A stretch of 64,000 nucleotides of DNA from Mycteria americana (taxonomy: Eukaryota > Chordata > Aves > Ciconiiformes > Ciconiidae): contig NC_134367.1 of the NCBI RefSeq assembly GCF_035582795.1, positions 4,094,501-4,158,500 of the forward strand. The letters are read 5' to 3'. Below the pieces are notes generated by a model that saw only the letters and a program-made list of their open reading frames with translations, was not told the origin of the DNA and searched no databases. The translations under genes were made by a program, and so were the position numbers. Below are positions 45,963 to 56,300 of this stretch, in pieces; within the stretch, counting starts at the first letter, position 1, and each line of letters starts with the position of its first letter.

Positions 45963-48900
45963 GTCCATCCCACGGTGAGCCCGGATGGAGAAAGCAGCAG
46001 CCCTGGCCCATGGGGAGCCCTGCTGCAACTACCTGGCCACCCTGCCTGCACCCTTCTTGAAAAGCTAGAAGGGTTGCTGGCTCCTGGCAGGAAGGGAAAC
46101 CTCCCAAGATTCCTCGGAAATGGGTGGGTTTTGGTGCTCCAGTGAAAGGTTATCTCATCAGGCACCCTGCCAGGCTCCCAGTGACGTGTGTGGGTCTGTC
46201 GCACGCCGCCAGCCACCCGGGACCCGTTTTCTCCTGGTAACCCTGTTTTTCCCTGTTCTTTGCTTTGTTTATACATGAGCCTCAGGAGGGAAATGGAAAC
46301 AGGAGGAGAACTGGTGGGACTGGAAATCGGGGTCATTCTTAAGGAGCTGGGGCAGGAAGGGCAAAGCGCTGGGATGGTTTTCTGAGGGTGGTGGTGAGGG
46401 ACTGAGAACCGGGTGAGATGGGTACCTAAGAGCCAGCCTGGACCTGTTTTGGATATGGGGGAAACTGGAAGCACATTTTATTTCATTTTAATTTATTTAT
46501 AAAAATTGTGCAGGACGAGGAAGCCGACGGGGAGTTTCCCATGGGCAGAAGGGACGTCCCTGCGAGGAGGGACACGCTGCACCATCCATCCCAGCAGGAT
46601 CCCACTTGGGACCTCTGGGTTTGCTGGATGAGGCCAGACCGGAGGGGAAACCAGTCTGCTTCAGGCTACGCTGTTTTTTGATGCCATCTCGTGGTCCGTG
46701 GAGGCTTTACAAAGGGATGTGTGTGGAGCAGATGTGCTTGGCTAGGCAGAAAACTGCAGCCAGCCAGCTCCTGCTGCTGCTTCCCAGGGCATCGTGAAAG
46801 CTGGCCCTGGCCCCATCACTTTGAACAGGTCTCATTCCTGGAGGATGATTTCCACCACCTCATCCCATGTCTGTTTGGGAATTGCCACCCTGAATTCCTC
46901 TAGGGAGCTGGACCATCTCATCCCATCTCATTTTAAGCTCCTGTGGAGAAAGGTCCCTCACCTCAGCATCCCTCCAAGGGAGTGGGGAGAAATGCACGGG
47001 GCGGGGGGGGGGCTTCGCCTCACCTTCAGCCCTAACCCCCTCCAGATGTGGTCATTGCCCTCTGTCCCTACAGAGCAGGCTCCGGTGGTCCCCTCCTCTT
47101 TCTGCCCCTCCCTGAAAGAAACAAAGGCAGATCCACTTCAAAGGTGAGGAAAATCAGGAGGCGATGAGACACTGGAGCTGCAGCCTCCTTATCTGTGTCT
47201 ACAGGAGAGATTGCATCAAGTCCCAGCCCCATGAGACCGTTGTCAGCTGCTCAGGCTGGACCAGCCTCCTGGCACAGCATTTAGCAAGTATTGACCCTCA
47301 CAGAAATTGATGGGAGCATTTAAAGTGCTTGCTGGCAGCTAAATAAAGCAACTGCAGAGCCCTGCTTCATCAAGGCACAGAAAGAAAAAAAAAACAAACA
47401 ACAAACCAACACATCAGAGAGTGAAATACAAGGGGTGTGTGCGTCAAGAATGAACAGGAAGCTGAGCACCGTAAAATCTCCACGGCAAAGAGGATTGAAC
47501 CTCTGTTGCTGCAAGCCCGGTTGCCCAAGACCAGTCCACGTGCTGCGGTGTAGAGCGGAAATCGCTTGCGAAGCTTGCTCAACATCTGCAGCTGCAGAGA
47601 TTTGAGCGAGTACCTCCTGGCTGGCATGGGCAGGGCTTCCAGATGGGAACGGATCTTACCAAGGGATGCAAAAAAGTGAGGAGTAAAAGGCAGCTGCACG
47701 CTGCCCTTTCTCACGGTGGGGATTTTGGAGAGGTTTTGTGTGTAATTCTCCTCTGGTCCCACCGCCACAGGATAGCGTGGAGGTGTCAAAACTTTTCTAG
47801 GTACTTAAATGCACCAATCTCACTTGCATCAGTAAGAATTCCCATTTTAGGCTGACTGTCCCTGTGGATTCAGAGAATCAGCACTGAGGGACAGGGGGAG
47901 GACAAATTGCTTTGCACCATCTCCTGGGCAGAAGCAAAATGGCACCAACTCATCCTGGCAATCTCCAGTTGGAGATGAGGATTGTGAGTGAAGGTTTGGG
48001 AGGCAAGCAGGTCTCCAGCACAAGGACAATGAGCCCAGCTGGCCATGCACAAGGGTGCTAAAGACGTAAAAATTATCTGTAGCCCATGAGCAATTCAACG
48101 AATGATGAGCGGCCTCCCAGCTTTACACTGGGATTACCCCGAGGGAGACGTGAGAGCATCTCACAACAGCCACATCAGGATGGAGGCGGCTGCAGGTTTT
48201 CTCCCACGGCTCATTTCCAAGGTCGCTCCACCCCCGCTGCCTCCCCAGGCACTTTCCAACCAGCTAAATCATTCTGATAAGTATAGCAGGAGAAAGGCAG
48301 CAGGTTTGGCTTGGGAAGAGCGGATGGAGCTGGCTCTGAGACAGTGGGCGTGCTTCGTACTCATTGCAACGGAGTCACGGGCGTGTATTTAAATTGAGAC
48401 CTAAGTGTAAAATTATGCTGTTCTGGGACTTTGGAGAATTCTCGAGTTTTGGAGGGGAAGTTGGTAGCTGGGTTGTTTCCTAGCTGATGAGGTAGCAAGT
48501 CAGCTAGATTGAAATGGGTCTTCTTTAGCTGTGAGGTGGCCTTCTTCACCTGGGGAAGGGGAGGCAGATGTCCCAACACACAGCCCTTGTGCACGGTCCT
48601 GTTGGTATCTCCAGCTGTGCCTGTGCAGTGGGAGCCCCGGGGCTGTCCCCCAGGTCCTTGTCCCTGTTCCCGACCCCAGGGCATCACTTGGCTGCCAGAG
48701 GTTCCTGGGATGGAGAGCCTCTGGGGTGGGGAAAGAGGTGGTGGTGACTTCTGGCTGCAGCCTCCACCGTGCTAAGGCACCCGGTTGCCCACTGGGAGAT
48801 GGACCTCAGCGTTTGAGGGCTGAAAAAACACCATGGGGTCTTCCCAGAGGGGCTTCACTGCATGCTCCAAGCGCAGGGAGCATCTGCAGCCTCTCCAAGG

Positions 48901-49142
48901 ACTTGTAGCCAACAAATACTACGTGCTGGTATTTGCAAGAGCCATGGGCTCCTGAGACTGGCCCACCAAGGTGCGTGGTGGACATCATCTATGGTAGTCC
49001 TCACGAGGCAGGCAGCTGTCCCATGGGGTGGGCTGTGTCACCGTGGCCCCGTGCATGCACCAAGTGCCTGTAGGTCCCATATGAGGGGCAAGGGATAGTC
49101 CTGAATCTTTCCAGCATCAGGCACAGCAAAGTCCTAACCCTG

Positions 49143-49217
49143 AACTAGATGACCTTTAAAGGACTAGATGACCTTTAAAGGTCCCTTCCAACCCAAACTA
49201 TTCTATGATTCTATGAA
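49143..49217 (+). mobile_element. Very short CR1 LINE tail (sense) with internal tandem duplication
   Basis: 'actagatgacctttaaagg' occurs twice in tandem (about 49144-49162 and 49163-49181), followed by 'tcccttccaacccaaactat' and the octamers 'tctatgattctatga'. Only about 60-75 bp of the CR1 3' end is present. Confidence 0.9.
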
Positions 49218-49806
49218 ATGGCACCCACCTAAGGGAACAAACACCAAAAAAGAAGGGACCCTCTCCTGGGAACTGCTGTGTCAGGGCTTGGCCCTCCTAA
49301 CATCATCTCCCCGTGGCCTTGAGCATCTTCCTCCCCACCACGGTGCTGAGCTGCACGTCGAAGGTGAGCAGAGGCTGAATAAACAATTGCCCCTGCTCCA
49401 AAAAGGATACTGGCGCCCGCTGAGAAAGCCCAGACTGGTGTTTATGCCAGAAGACGCGCAAACATCTCAGTTGAACAGCCCTGACCTCCTCCTCCTCCCC
49501 CCCTCCAAATTAGGCTTTTTCTGCTTATCTCTGCATCCCTGGGGTAGCCCTTTGCGGAGATATTCTGGGAGCCCGGTGCCGTCGTTTCCTCCCAGCGCCG
49601 TTTCCTTCAGCGTGGGGTCAGCACCCCCACCCTCTCACGACGGGGCCCCACGGGATGCCTGTGGTCCCCCGGGATGCTTGGGGCTATCGCTGGAAGGACA
49701 TCGGCCGGAGGAGGAGGAGGAAGCACTTCGACAGGAGCCGATGGTCCAGGAGCCGGAGAGGCTGGAGGGTGCTGGGCGAGGAAGAAAAACAGGAAGGTGG
49801 TGGCAG

Positions 49807-49964
49807 ATAAGGAAAAGACCCTGGAAGAGGAATATAAAGCAATAATGGAAGGTAGGAGGGAAAGGAAGATCCCGGCTTCTCCTAAGGCAGACGTCATGCT
49901 GCGAGAGGAAGCTGCCAAGACAAAGGCAGCCCAGAAAAATCTTTCTCGTCGCATTAGGAAACAG
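49807..49964 (+). other. Candidate unrecognised coding exon, Lys/Glu-rich, coiled-coil-like
   Basis: An open segment with an AG (49805-49806, 'ggtggcag') before it and a weak GT donor (49965, 'cag|gtctca') after it. In one frame it encodes highly charged residues: EKTLEEEYKAIMEGRRER, then KIPASPKADVMLREEAA, then KTKAAQKNLSRRIRKQ. The heptad-like spacing suggests a coiled coil or helical basic segment. The composition is unlike that of the surrounding repeat-derived frames. The frame stays open from an ATG at 49674 to a stop at 50094-50096. I do not recognise the family. A short stretch of chance coding potential remains possible. Confidence 0.3.
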
Positions 49965-50497
49965 GTCTCAGCCTCACAGCAAGGTGGGAGCTGGGGGTGC
50001 TCCAGCAGGTCTGTCTGCAGGGGGTCGTCACACAGCCGTGGGGTCCTACCTGGCCAGGAGACACCAAGAACAGCCCTGCAGGAAACTGATAATTAGCCTG
50101 TTGTGAAACCCTGCTAATTAATCTGTTAGCTTTGAGAAGAGGGGATAAAGGAAGAGTTTGGCCACAAGCCTTCTCTACAGACAGTCCATCTTTTCCCACC
50201 ACTAACATCAGTGATATGCTGAAGCTGAGCCTGTGCTCATGGTACCACTGGCAGGTCTCCAGCTGGCATCAGCAGGGCAGGGCTGGACCACAAACCCTTG
50301 GTGGTGAAGCCCAGCCAGGTCCTGTGGACAAAGCAATGAGGGAACCCCAGGGGCTGTGTGATCTGTCCCTCAGCTTCCTAATGCTGATCTGGATGTCTCC
50401 AAGCACGCTCTAGAGATGGATACCATGAGTCCTCATCAGATGTGTCTGGAGGTGGACATGTGATCACATCACAGGCTTGACATGGAGGGTAGGCTAT

Positions 50498-50878
50498 GAG
50501 AATCACAGAATCACAGAATCACAGAATCATATAGGTTGGAAAAGACCTTTAAGATCATCGAGTCCAACCATAAACCTAACACTGCCAAAAACCACCACTA
50601 CACCATGTCTCTAAGTACCTCATCCAAACGTCCTTTAAATACCTCCAGGGATGGCGACTCAACCACTTCCCTGGGCAGTCTGTTCCAATGCTTGATAACC
50701 CTCTCGGTGAAGAAAAATTTCCTAATATCCAGTCTAAACCTCCCCTGGCGCAACTTGAGGCCATTTCCTCTTGTCCTATCACTTGTTACCTGGGAGAAGA
50801 GACCGACCCCCACCTCTCTACAACCTCCTTTCAGGTAGTTGTAGAGAGCGATGAGGTCTCCCCTCAAGAAGAAGAAGA
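50498..50878 (-). mobile_element. CR1 LINE 3' region (antisense), near-twin of the 43.75-kb copy
   Basis: Matches 43751-44098 with only about three differences over some 340 bp, including the three 'cacagaatca'-type tail repeats. Its 5' part stops at 'gatgaggtctcccctca', where a derived minisatellite takes over. Flanks differ from the other copy, so this is an independent insertion. Confidence 0.97.
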
Positions 50879-50965
50879 GGTCTCCCCTCAAGAAGAGGTC
50901 TCCCCTCAAGAAGAAGAAGAGGTCTCCCCTCAAGATGAGGTCTCCCCTCAAGAAGAGAAGGTGGT
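50859..50965 (+). repeat. Minisatellite derived from the CR1 5' breakpoint
   Basis: Five copies of 'gaggtctcccctcaag' separated by variable AAG/GAA triplets ('aagaagaa', 'aagat'). The core is CR1 sequence (gaggtctcccctca occurs once in the intact twin at 44.09 kb), so the array arose after insertion. Confidence 0.9.
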
Positions 50966-51558
50966 GCCTGGGATGGACCATGACAAGGGAGAACCATGAT
51001 GCTAAACTGCATCTAGCTAATGAAAGAAAGGTGGGCTCAGTGAGTCATTTGTGTGTGGGCTGCATGAAGGACCAGCCCCTTTTTTCCTTTCCAACATAAA
51101 AAGAAGAAAGTGAGTGACATACAACACCCTGTTGCGCTAGCATGGGGGTGCCTTGGCCAAGGAGGCCAGACCAGCTTCTCCTGGCCTGATCAGAAAGCCT
51201 TTGGAGGGAAGGGCAGGCTCCCCTGTGGCCTGTTAGGTGGTAAAATGCATCCAAAAAGAAAGTCTGGGTAACTCCGCACATGAAAGTGGCAATGCCTGAA
51301 GCTGGGTCATCTCCAGGACTGCCCTCCAGGAATTGCTGGGCCCAGGACTGGGTTTGTCTCCTTTGCTGAGCCACCCAAAGGGCAGCATCACTGGAAGAGA
51401 GAAGGGAAGAAGTGAGAGCAGAAGCCAGCCCCCAAGGCATGGTCTGCTCCTTGCAGCGGCTTTTCGTTCTCCGTACATATGTAAAACACGGCCAAACTCC
51501 AGCAACAAGACTGTTATGAACGGCATTGGGTTTCGGAGAGCACTTGGTAAACCATCAG

Positions 51559-51610
51559 CCTCCAGCTCTGCCACTGGCCGGCTGTGTGACCTCGGTCACA
51601 TCACCACATC
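51559..51610 (+). mobile_element. MIR/CORE-SINE-like ancient fragment (sense)
   Basis: 'ctccagctctgccactggcc' then 'ggctgtgtgacctcggtcac' matches the MIR core (ctctgccacttactagctgtg, tgaccttgggcaagtca) closely in order and spacing. Confidence 0.55.
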
Positions 51611-52717
51611 CCCTCTCCCGTGCCTGCAAGGCTGGAGGTGAAGAGGGAGAAGAACAGGCGTCCATACCAGGTGGTGGTGGCTGGGTTGTCCTCCCCAAAC
51701 GGGTGGGGAGGACGTTTTTCTGAATGGAAATTTGTTGCCAGGTCCCCGCCTGCGTCAGTTATCTCTGCGGCTATTTTGGTTGGCAAGAAACAGCTGAGCA
51801 TGTGCCAGACGTGGCTGTGGTAGAGGCTGGAGGGGAGCAGGGCGATGGGAGAGGGTGGGGAGCCGGGACAGCTCCTCTGCCATCAGAAAACTGCGAACCC
51901 CCGCCAAGGTCTCAGCCGGTGCCGGAGATAGCGGGGGTCCCCCAGAGACGGGGCCGGCCCCGGGGTGGGCTCGCGGTGGCTGAGCTAATGGGACCGGTGA
52001 CAGGCTGCACATGAGTGTCGATAAGAGCCGGGAAGCAGTAGCCAAACTCCCACGGTCTCTTCAGGCACGGCTGGGTACCCTGGGGACTGGCAGAGGGGGA
52101 GGCAGCCCGGGGGGGGTCACCCCGGGGAGACCCCTGCGGAAGGCTTTGGGCTGTGCCGCTCGTGGGGGCTGCATGACCCCCACCGATCCACCTTCTCCGG
52201 GGATGGCGGGTGGGGAGGGAAACAGGTTTACCCTCTCCACTACCCCCATGAAGGAAAGCTTCATGGTAAGAAGTGAAAATTGCTTTTTTAGACCTTTTTT
52301 TTTTGTTTTTTTGGATAGTATATGGAGGAATTTTCTTGCTGAATGCTTTTGCTTTTCAGTTTGCACAAGTTAAAAAAACCCGCACAGGGTCACAGGATGT
52401 GTCTGTGGGAAGTTTAATTCTGTCAAAAACCACTTTCTTCAGTATGGATGTTTCTAACAGCCCATGTCCCAAGACAGCCTTTACCATTGCAAGTTATTAT
52501 AAAGATAATATTCTAAGATATTTCTTAAAAATCTAATAAATGTTTTTGACAGCCTGGGACACCTCCTTCAGCTTCCCCCACAAGCAGCTCATCTAGGTTG
52601 CCCTGGCTGGAGCAGGGGGTGGATCAGAGATCTCCTGAGGTCTCACCCAGCCTCAGTTACTCCGTGTTTTCATAGGCTGTTCTCCAGCATTCGCCTTTGG
52701 GAGAGAGAGTTAGCTTT

Positions 52718-52790
52718 GCCCCCATCTTACAGACGGGTAAACTGAGGCAGGAAACTTGCAAAGCCATTCAGAGGCAGGAGCAGAGACCAA
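52718..52790 (-). mobile_element. MIR/CORE-SINE-like ancient fragment (antisense)
   Basis: 'cccccatcttacagacgggt', 'aaactgaggcaggaaacttg' and 'caaagccattcagaggcagg' follow antisense MIR (ccattttacagatgaggaaac, tgaggcacagagag, ttgcccaaggtca). Confidence 0.55.
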
Positions 52791-53289
52791 CTCTCCGTGC
52801 GCCTGGTCACATGCTGTAGGAAAAACTCTATCCTTAAGCTGAACAAGTGCCAAACCTTAAATAGGGTTGTTTCCCACAACAAGCCTTTACTGACCTCCTG
52901 TTTGCTGGGATGCTGGCCCAGGCAGGCTCAGCCTAAAAAAAAAACACTGATTTTTTGATTCAGCATTTCTGTCACTGTCTGGGAGGAGCATCCGGCACAA
53001 GGGACGTTTCTAGACCAGTGCCTGCACTCATCCAGACAGGCAACACCTCCTTGAAAGTACACGTTGTTGGTAGCTGTTTTGCTGTGGGTGTCTATTGACA
53101 GTGGGGCTAAATGAGTCAAAAAGATCTGGTTTAGTCTGGGATTTCTCAAGGAGGACAAACCATCAGGGGAAGCCCCTTCTCTGTTCCCCCCATGGCTCGT
53201 GCAAATGATTTCACTAGCTAATCAGTACACGGCTGAATGTTAACTTGGGAGCTGTTTCCTTCCAGAAATGTATCACTGGGGCCAGCCAG

Positions 53290-53322
53290 CGATGCCCTGT
53301 GTGATTTTGGCAAATCAATGAC
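53290..53322 (+). mobile_element. Possible MIR-like scrap (sense)
   Basis: 'gccctgtgtgattttggcaa' plus 'atcaatgac' resembles the MIR core (agctgtgtgaccttgggcaagtcac). Short. Confidence 0.3.
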
Positions 53323-56300
53323 ACAGACCGTCGTGGTTTGTGGACACAACTGTCCTGGCTGTGTCCCCTCCCAGCTTCTTCTGCACCTGGCAGAGCAGGG
53401 GAAGCTGAAAAGTCCTTGACCAGTGCAGCAACAACTAAAACATCTCTGTATTATCAACACTGTCTTCAGCACAAATCCAAAACATAGCCCTGTACCAGCC
53501 ACTACAAAGAAAATTAACTCTATCTCAGCTGAAACCAGGACACAGATGCTCCCAACTCTGTATCACCACTGCTTATGGAGGGAAGAGGGGAGGAATTCCA
53601 CGCTGAGGAATTGGGTCTGCAGCCTCATAACCTCTGGCTGGGTGGTTGCCCAGTCCAAGCCAGGATGGGCCCACAAGGATGGGTTCCCAAAAGGCTTTGT
53701 GGTGCATGGATGCCTTGGCTTTACCATCTGTTACATCAGGTTTTCCTGGCTAATGGAGGACCTTCCCCACATCCCTCAAAACAAGCATATCTGTGTACTC
53801 ACTGCCCTGTGGGGAAAAGGAAAGGAGAGGAAAGGAGAAAGGAAAGGTCTGCTAAGTCCCCCCTCCATCACTTTCGGTGCCCTTCAGATGTCCACTGATA
53901 CCTCTTGAGACCAAAGGACAGTCCCAGGCACAGGGAGCAGAGCTGCCAGCTCAGATAATGTGACCCTTAGGAACAGATCACATAGACACGTGAGCACGGC
54001 AGGCTGAAAAATATAATCTTTTCAAGGAAACAGGATTGCTCTTTGCTATACACGAGAGCTGGCTTCTTTCTGATCCTGATGGCGTGTGGTGGTTTGTCCT
54101 CTGACACTTGGCCAACATATTCCTGTCTGGTTCCTAGTTCCTTGTGCCGTTGTGTCTTGGTCCATGCAAGTTGGTCCATGTTTCACCTGTGTTACGTGGC
54201 CCATGGCCCCAGCAGCGGGGCCCTTACCTCCAGTACTATTAGCTCATCTTCCTTCCCTGGTGCAGATACCTCCAGAGCAGGTTCTCCCCACTTGGGTGAC
54301 CTACAAGTTGTGAAGACAGAGAACAGCAAAGAGATGGGCGAGGAGCACCTGGGCGAGGAAACAACTGGAGGTGTCTCTGACCTCTGCCAGGCTTCCACCC
54401 CTGCAGTCCAGGTGGACTGCTTATCTGCTGATGGTCAGGTTTGGAAGACCTTCTGGAGGTCTAGGGAAAACTCTTCACCCCTTCAGTTGCCTGGATAATG
54501 AAAGGGCAATCTGGCAAAAGTTTTCTCTTCTCAAGGGCAGCACAACATTGACATGCATGCATTGTGCTTATGTACAGATGAGAGAGAATTTCCAAAAAAA
54601 ACCAAGGCACCTTCTCCTTCCCCACCCTACAGGAGGATATTTGTTGGCCTTACAACACCACCTTCCTTCACAAACCTAATTTATTGGTCTAAGGATGACC
54701 ACTGCCCTCATGAAAGCGTTACTGCTGCAGACTCATCCATGAGAAACCCACTCATCTCTGTCCCATGCTCAAGTCACAGAAGGTCTTCACACATATTTCG
54801 AGATTCAGTTTTATCTCAGGATGGTCCAGCTGGTGGCTTGGGGGCTGGCAATGGCTGGTGGGATGATTCTGCCTGTCTCTGAAGGCATTTTGAAGGCTTT
54901 CACGACGTGACTCTGTTGAGTGACAGGGCTCTTGTGGGGGCTGATAACTGGGTTAGCTCGAGCCAAAATTGCTTCTGCCTACACTCAGAAGAACCTTGGT
55001 TCATCCCCCGCTGTCGCAGCTCACAAAATGCAAGGGACCCTTTGCAAAGGGATCCAGCCTATGCTCAGCCCACCGCAGTCAGTCACCCCCCAGGGGACTC
55101 TGCTAACGAGCTGTGTTTGAAGACCATCATCTCCCAGCAGATAGCAGCTCCCCAAGGAACAGGCAGCCTGGGAGTGACGATGCTGATGGTGAAACCTCCC
55201 ATTAATCACGGAAGCGCAGCCGCCACCTCCCCACACCAGCTACCAGAAGTAATCACATCACCGAGCAGACAAAACATGCACATTTTTCCCCTGCCATGTG
55301 CTCCCATGTGTTTTCTCTCCCATGTGCTCAGTGTCAGGAGATGTCTGGTGCTCAGACAGAGCTGCCCCTTGACTGTGGACCATACATTAAAAGATTGTAT
55401 TGTCATCCAGCCCCATCCTTGGAAATATCAGCTTGGAGAGTCCATGATGCACTATGTGCATTATGGGGCAAATCCATAACTGTCCTCCTTGGGGAGATAA
55501 ACATTTTCACATGCCAGCAAGGGGGACCTCAGCTTCACCTCTGCTTGGGCAATTACCTCCCCATGGTCCTGAGACAGCATTGCCAAACTTCTCGCCTTGA
55601 AGCAAAAACAGGGCAGCGTTGTCTTGGTCTTTCCTTGCATGCAGCAGCTTGGCGGGAGAGGTTATTTAATCTATTTCTTTGTTTTATTTGAGGTGGCTGC
55701 TTCAAAGGGCTGCTATGGGTGGAAGAGAAACCCAGCGCTTGGGAGGAAAGGGGTTCATGGCAAACTTGGGGTATGTTTGAACTTGCCCACTCTGGAATAA
55801 ATCTAGTGGTTTCCAGAGCAAACACAGACCCCTTGAAATCACACCTGTATCCTCAGCTCCTTGTCCTGCAGACCTCACTGAGACGTGTTGCCATTGCAAC
55901 TCCAGACCTCTATCAGAAGGCTCACCAAGTCTCGTAGTTCCCTAAAGCCTCCCCATCGTCCAGCTGCAGGTTTGGTTTTGTCCTCACAGCTGCACAAACC
56001 TCGCTGTTCCCTGGTGCCCAGGTATCAGGTCCTCCAGGCTGGAGATGAACTGCCAGGCTTGAAGAACCATGCCTTACTTCTTCTCCCTCTGTCTTCTCTA
56101 CATGAAGACCGAGAAAACCATGTTTCAGGTTCTGCTCTGCAAAACAGGGTTGTGGGCCAAGACCCTGCCTTCCCAGGGCTTGATAAAAGTGACCACTGCA
56201 AAAACCCAGTGAGATGCAATGCATAGTTCACAATTGCAGCCACAGTGATGGGGTCCCAGTTGCTCTGTCCGTGTCTGATACAGCTGAGCTTTTTGCTGTA

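Noticed and set aside
43703-50838. Paired, nearly identical frames (MEKTFKIIESNHKP...) at both CR1 copies
   Set aside because: They are antisense translations of the CR1 3' region, which does not encode a protein on that strand.
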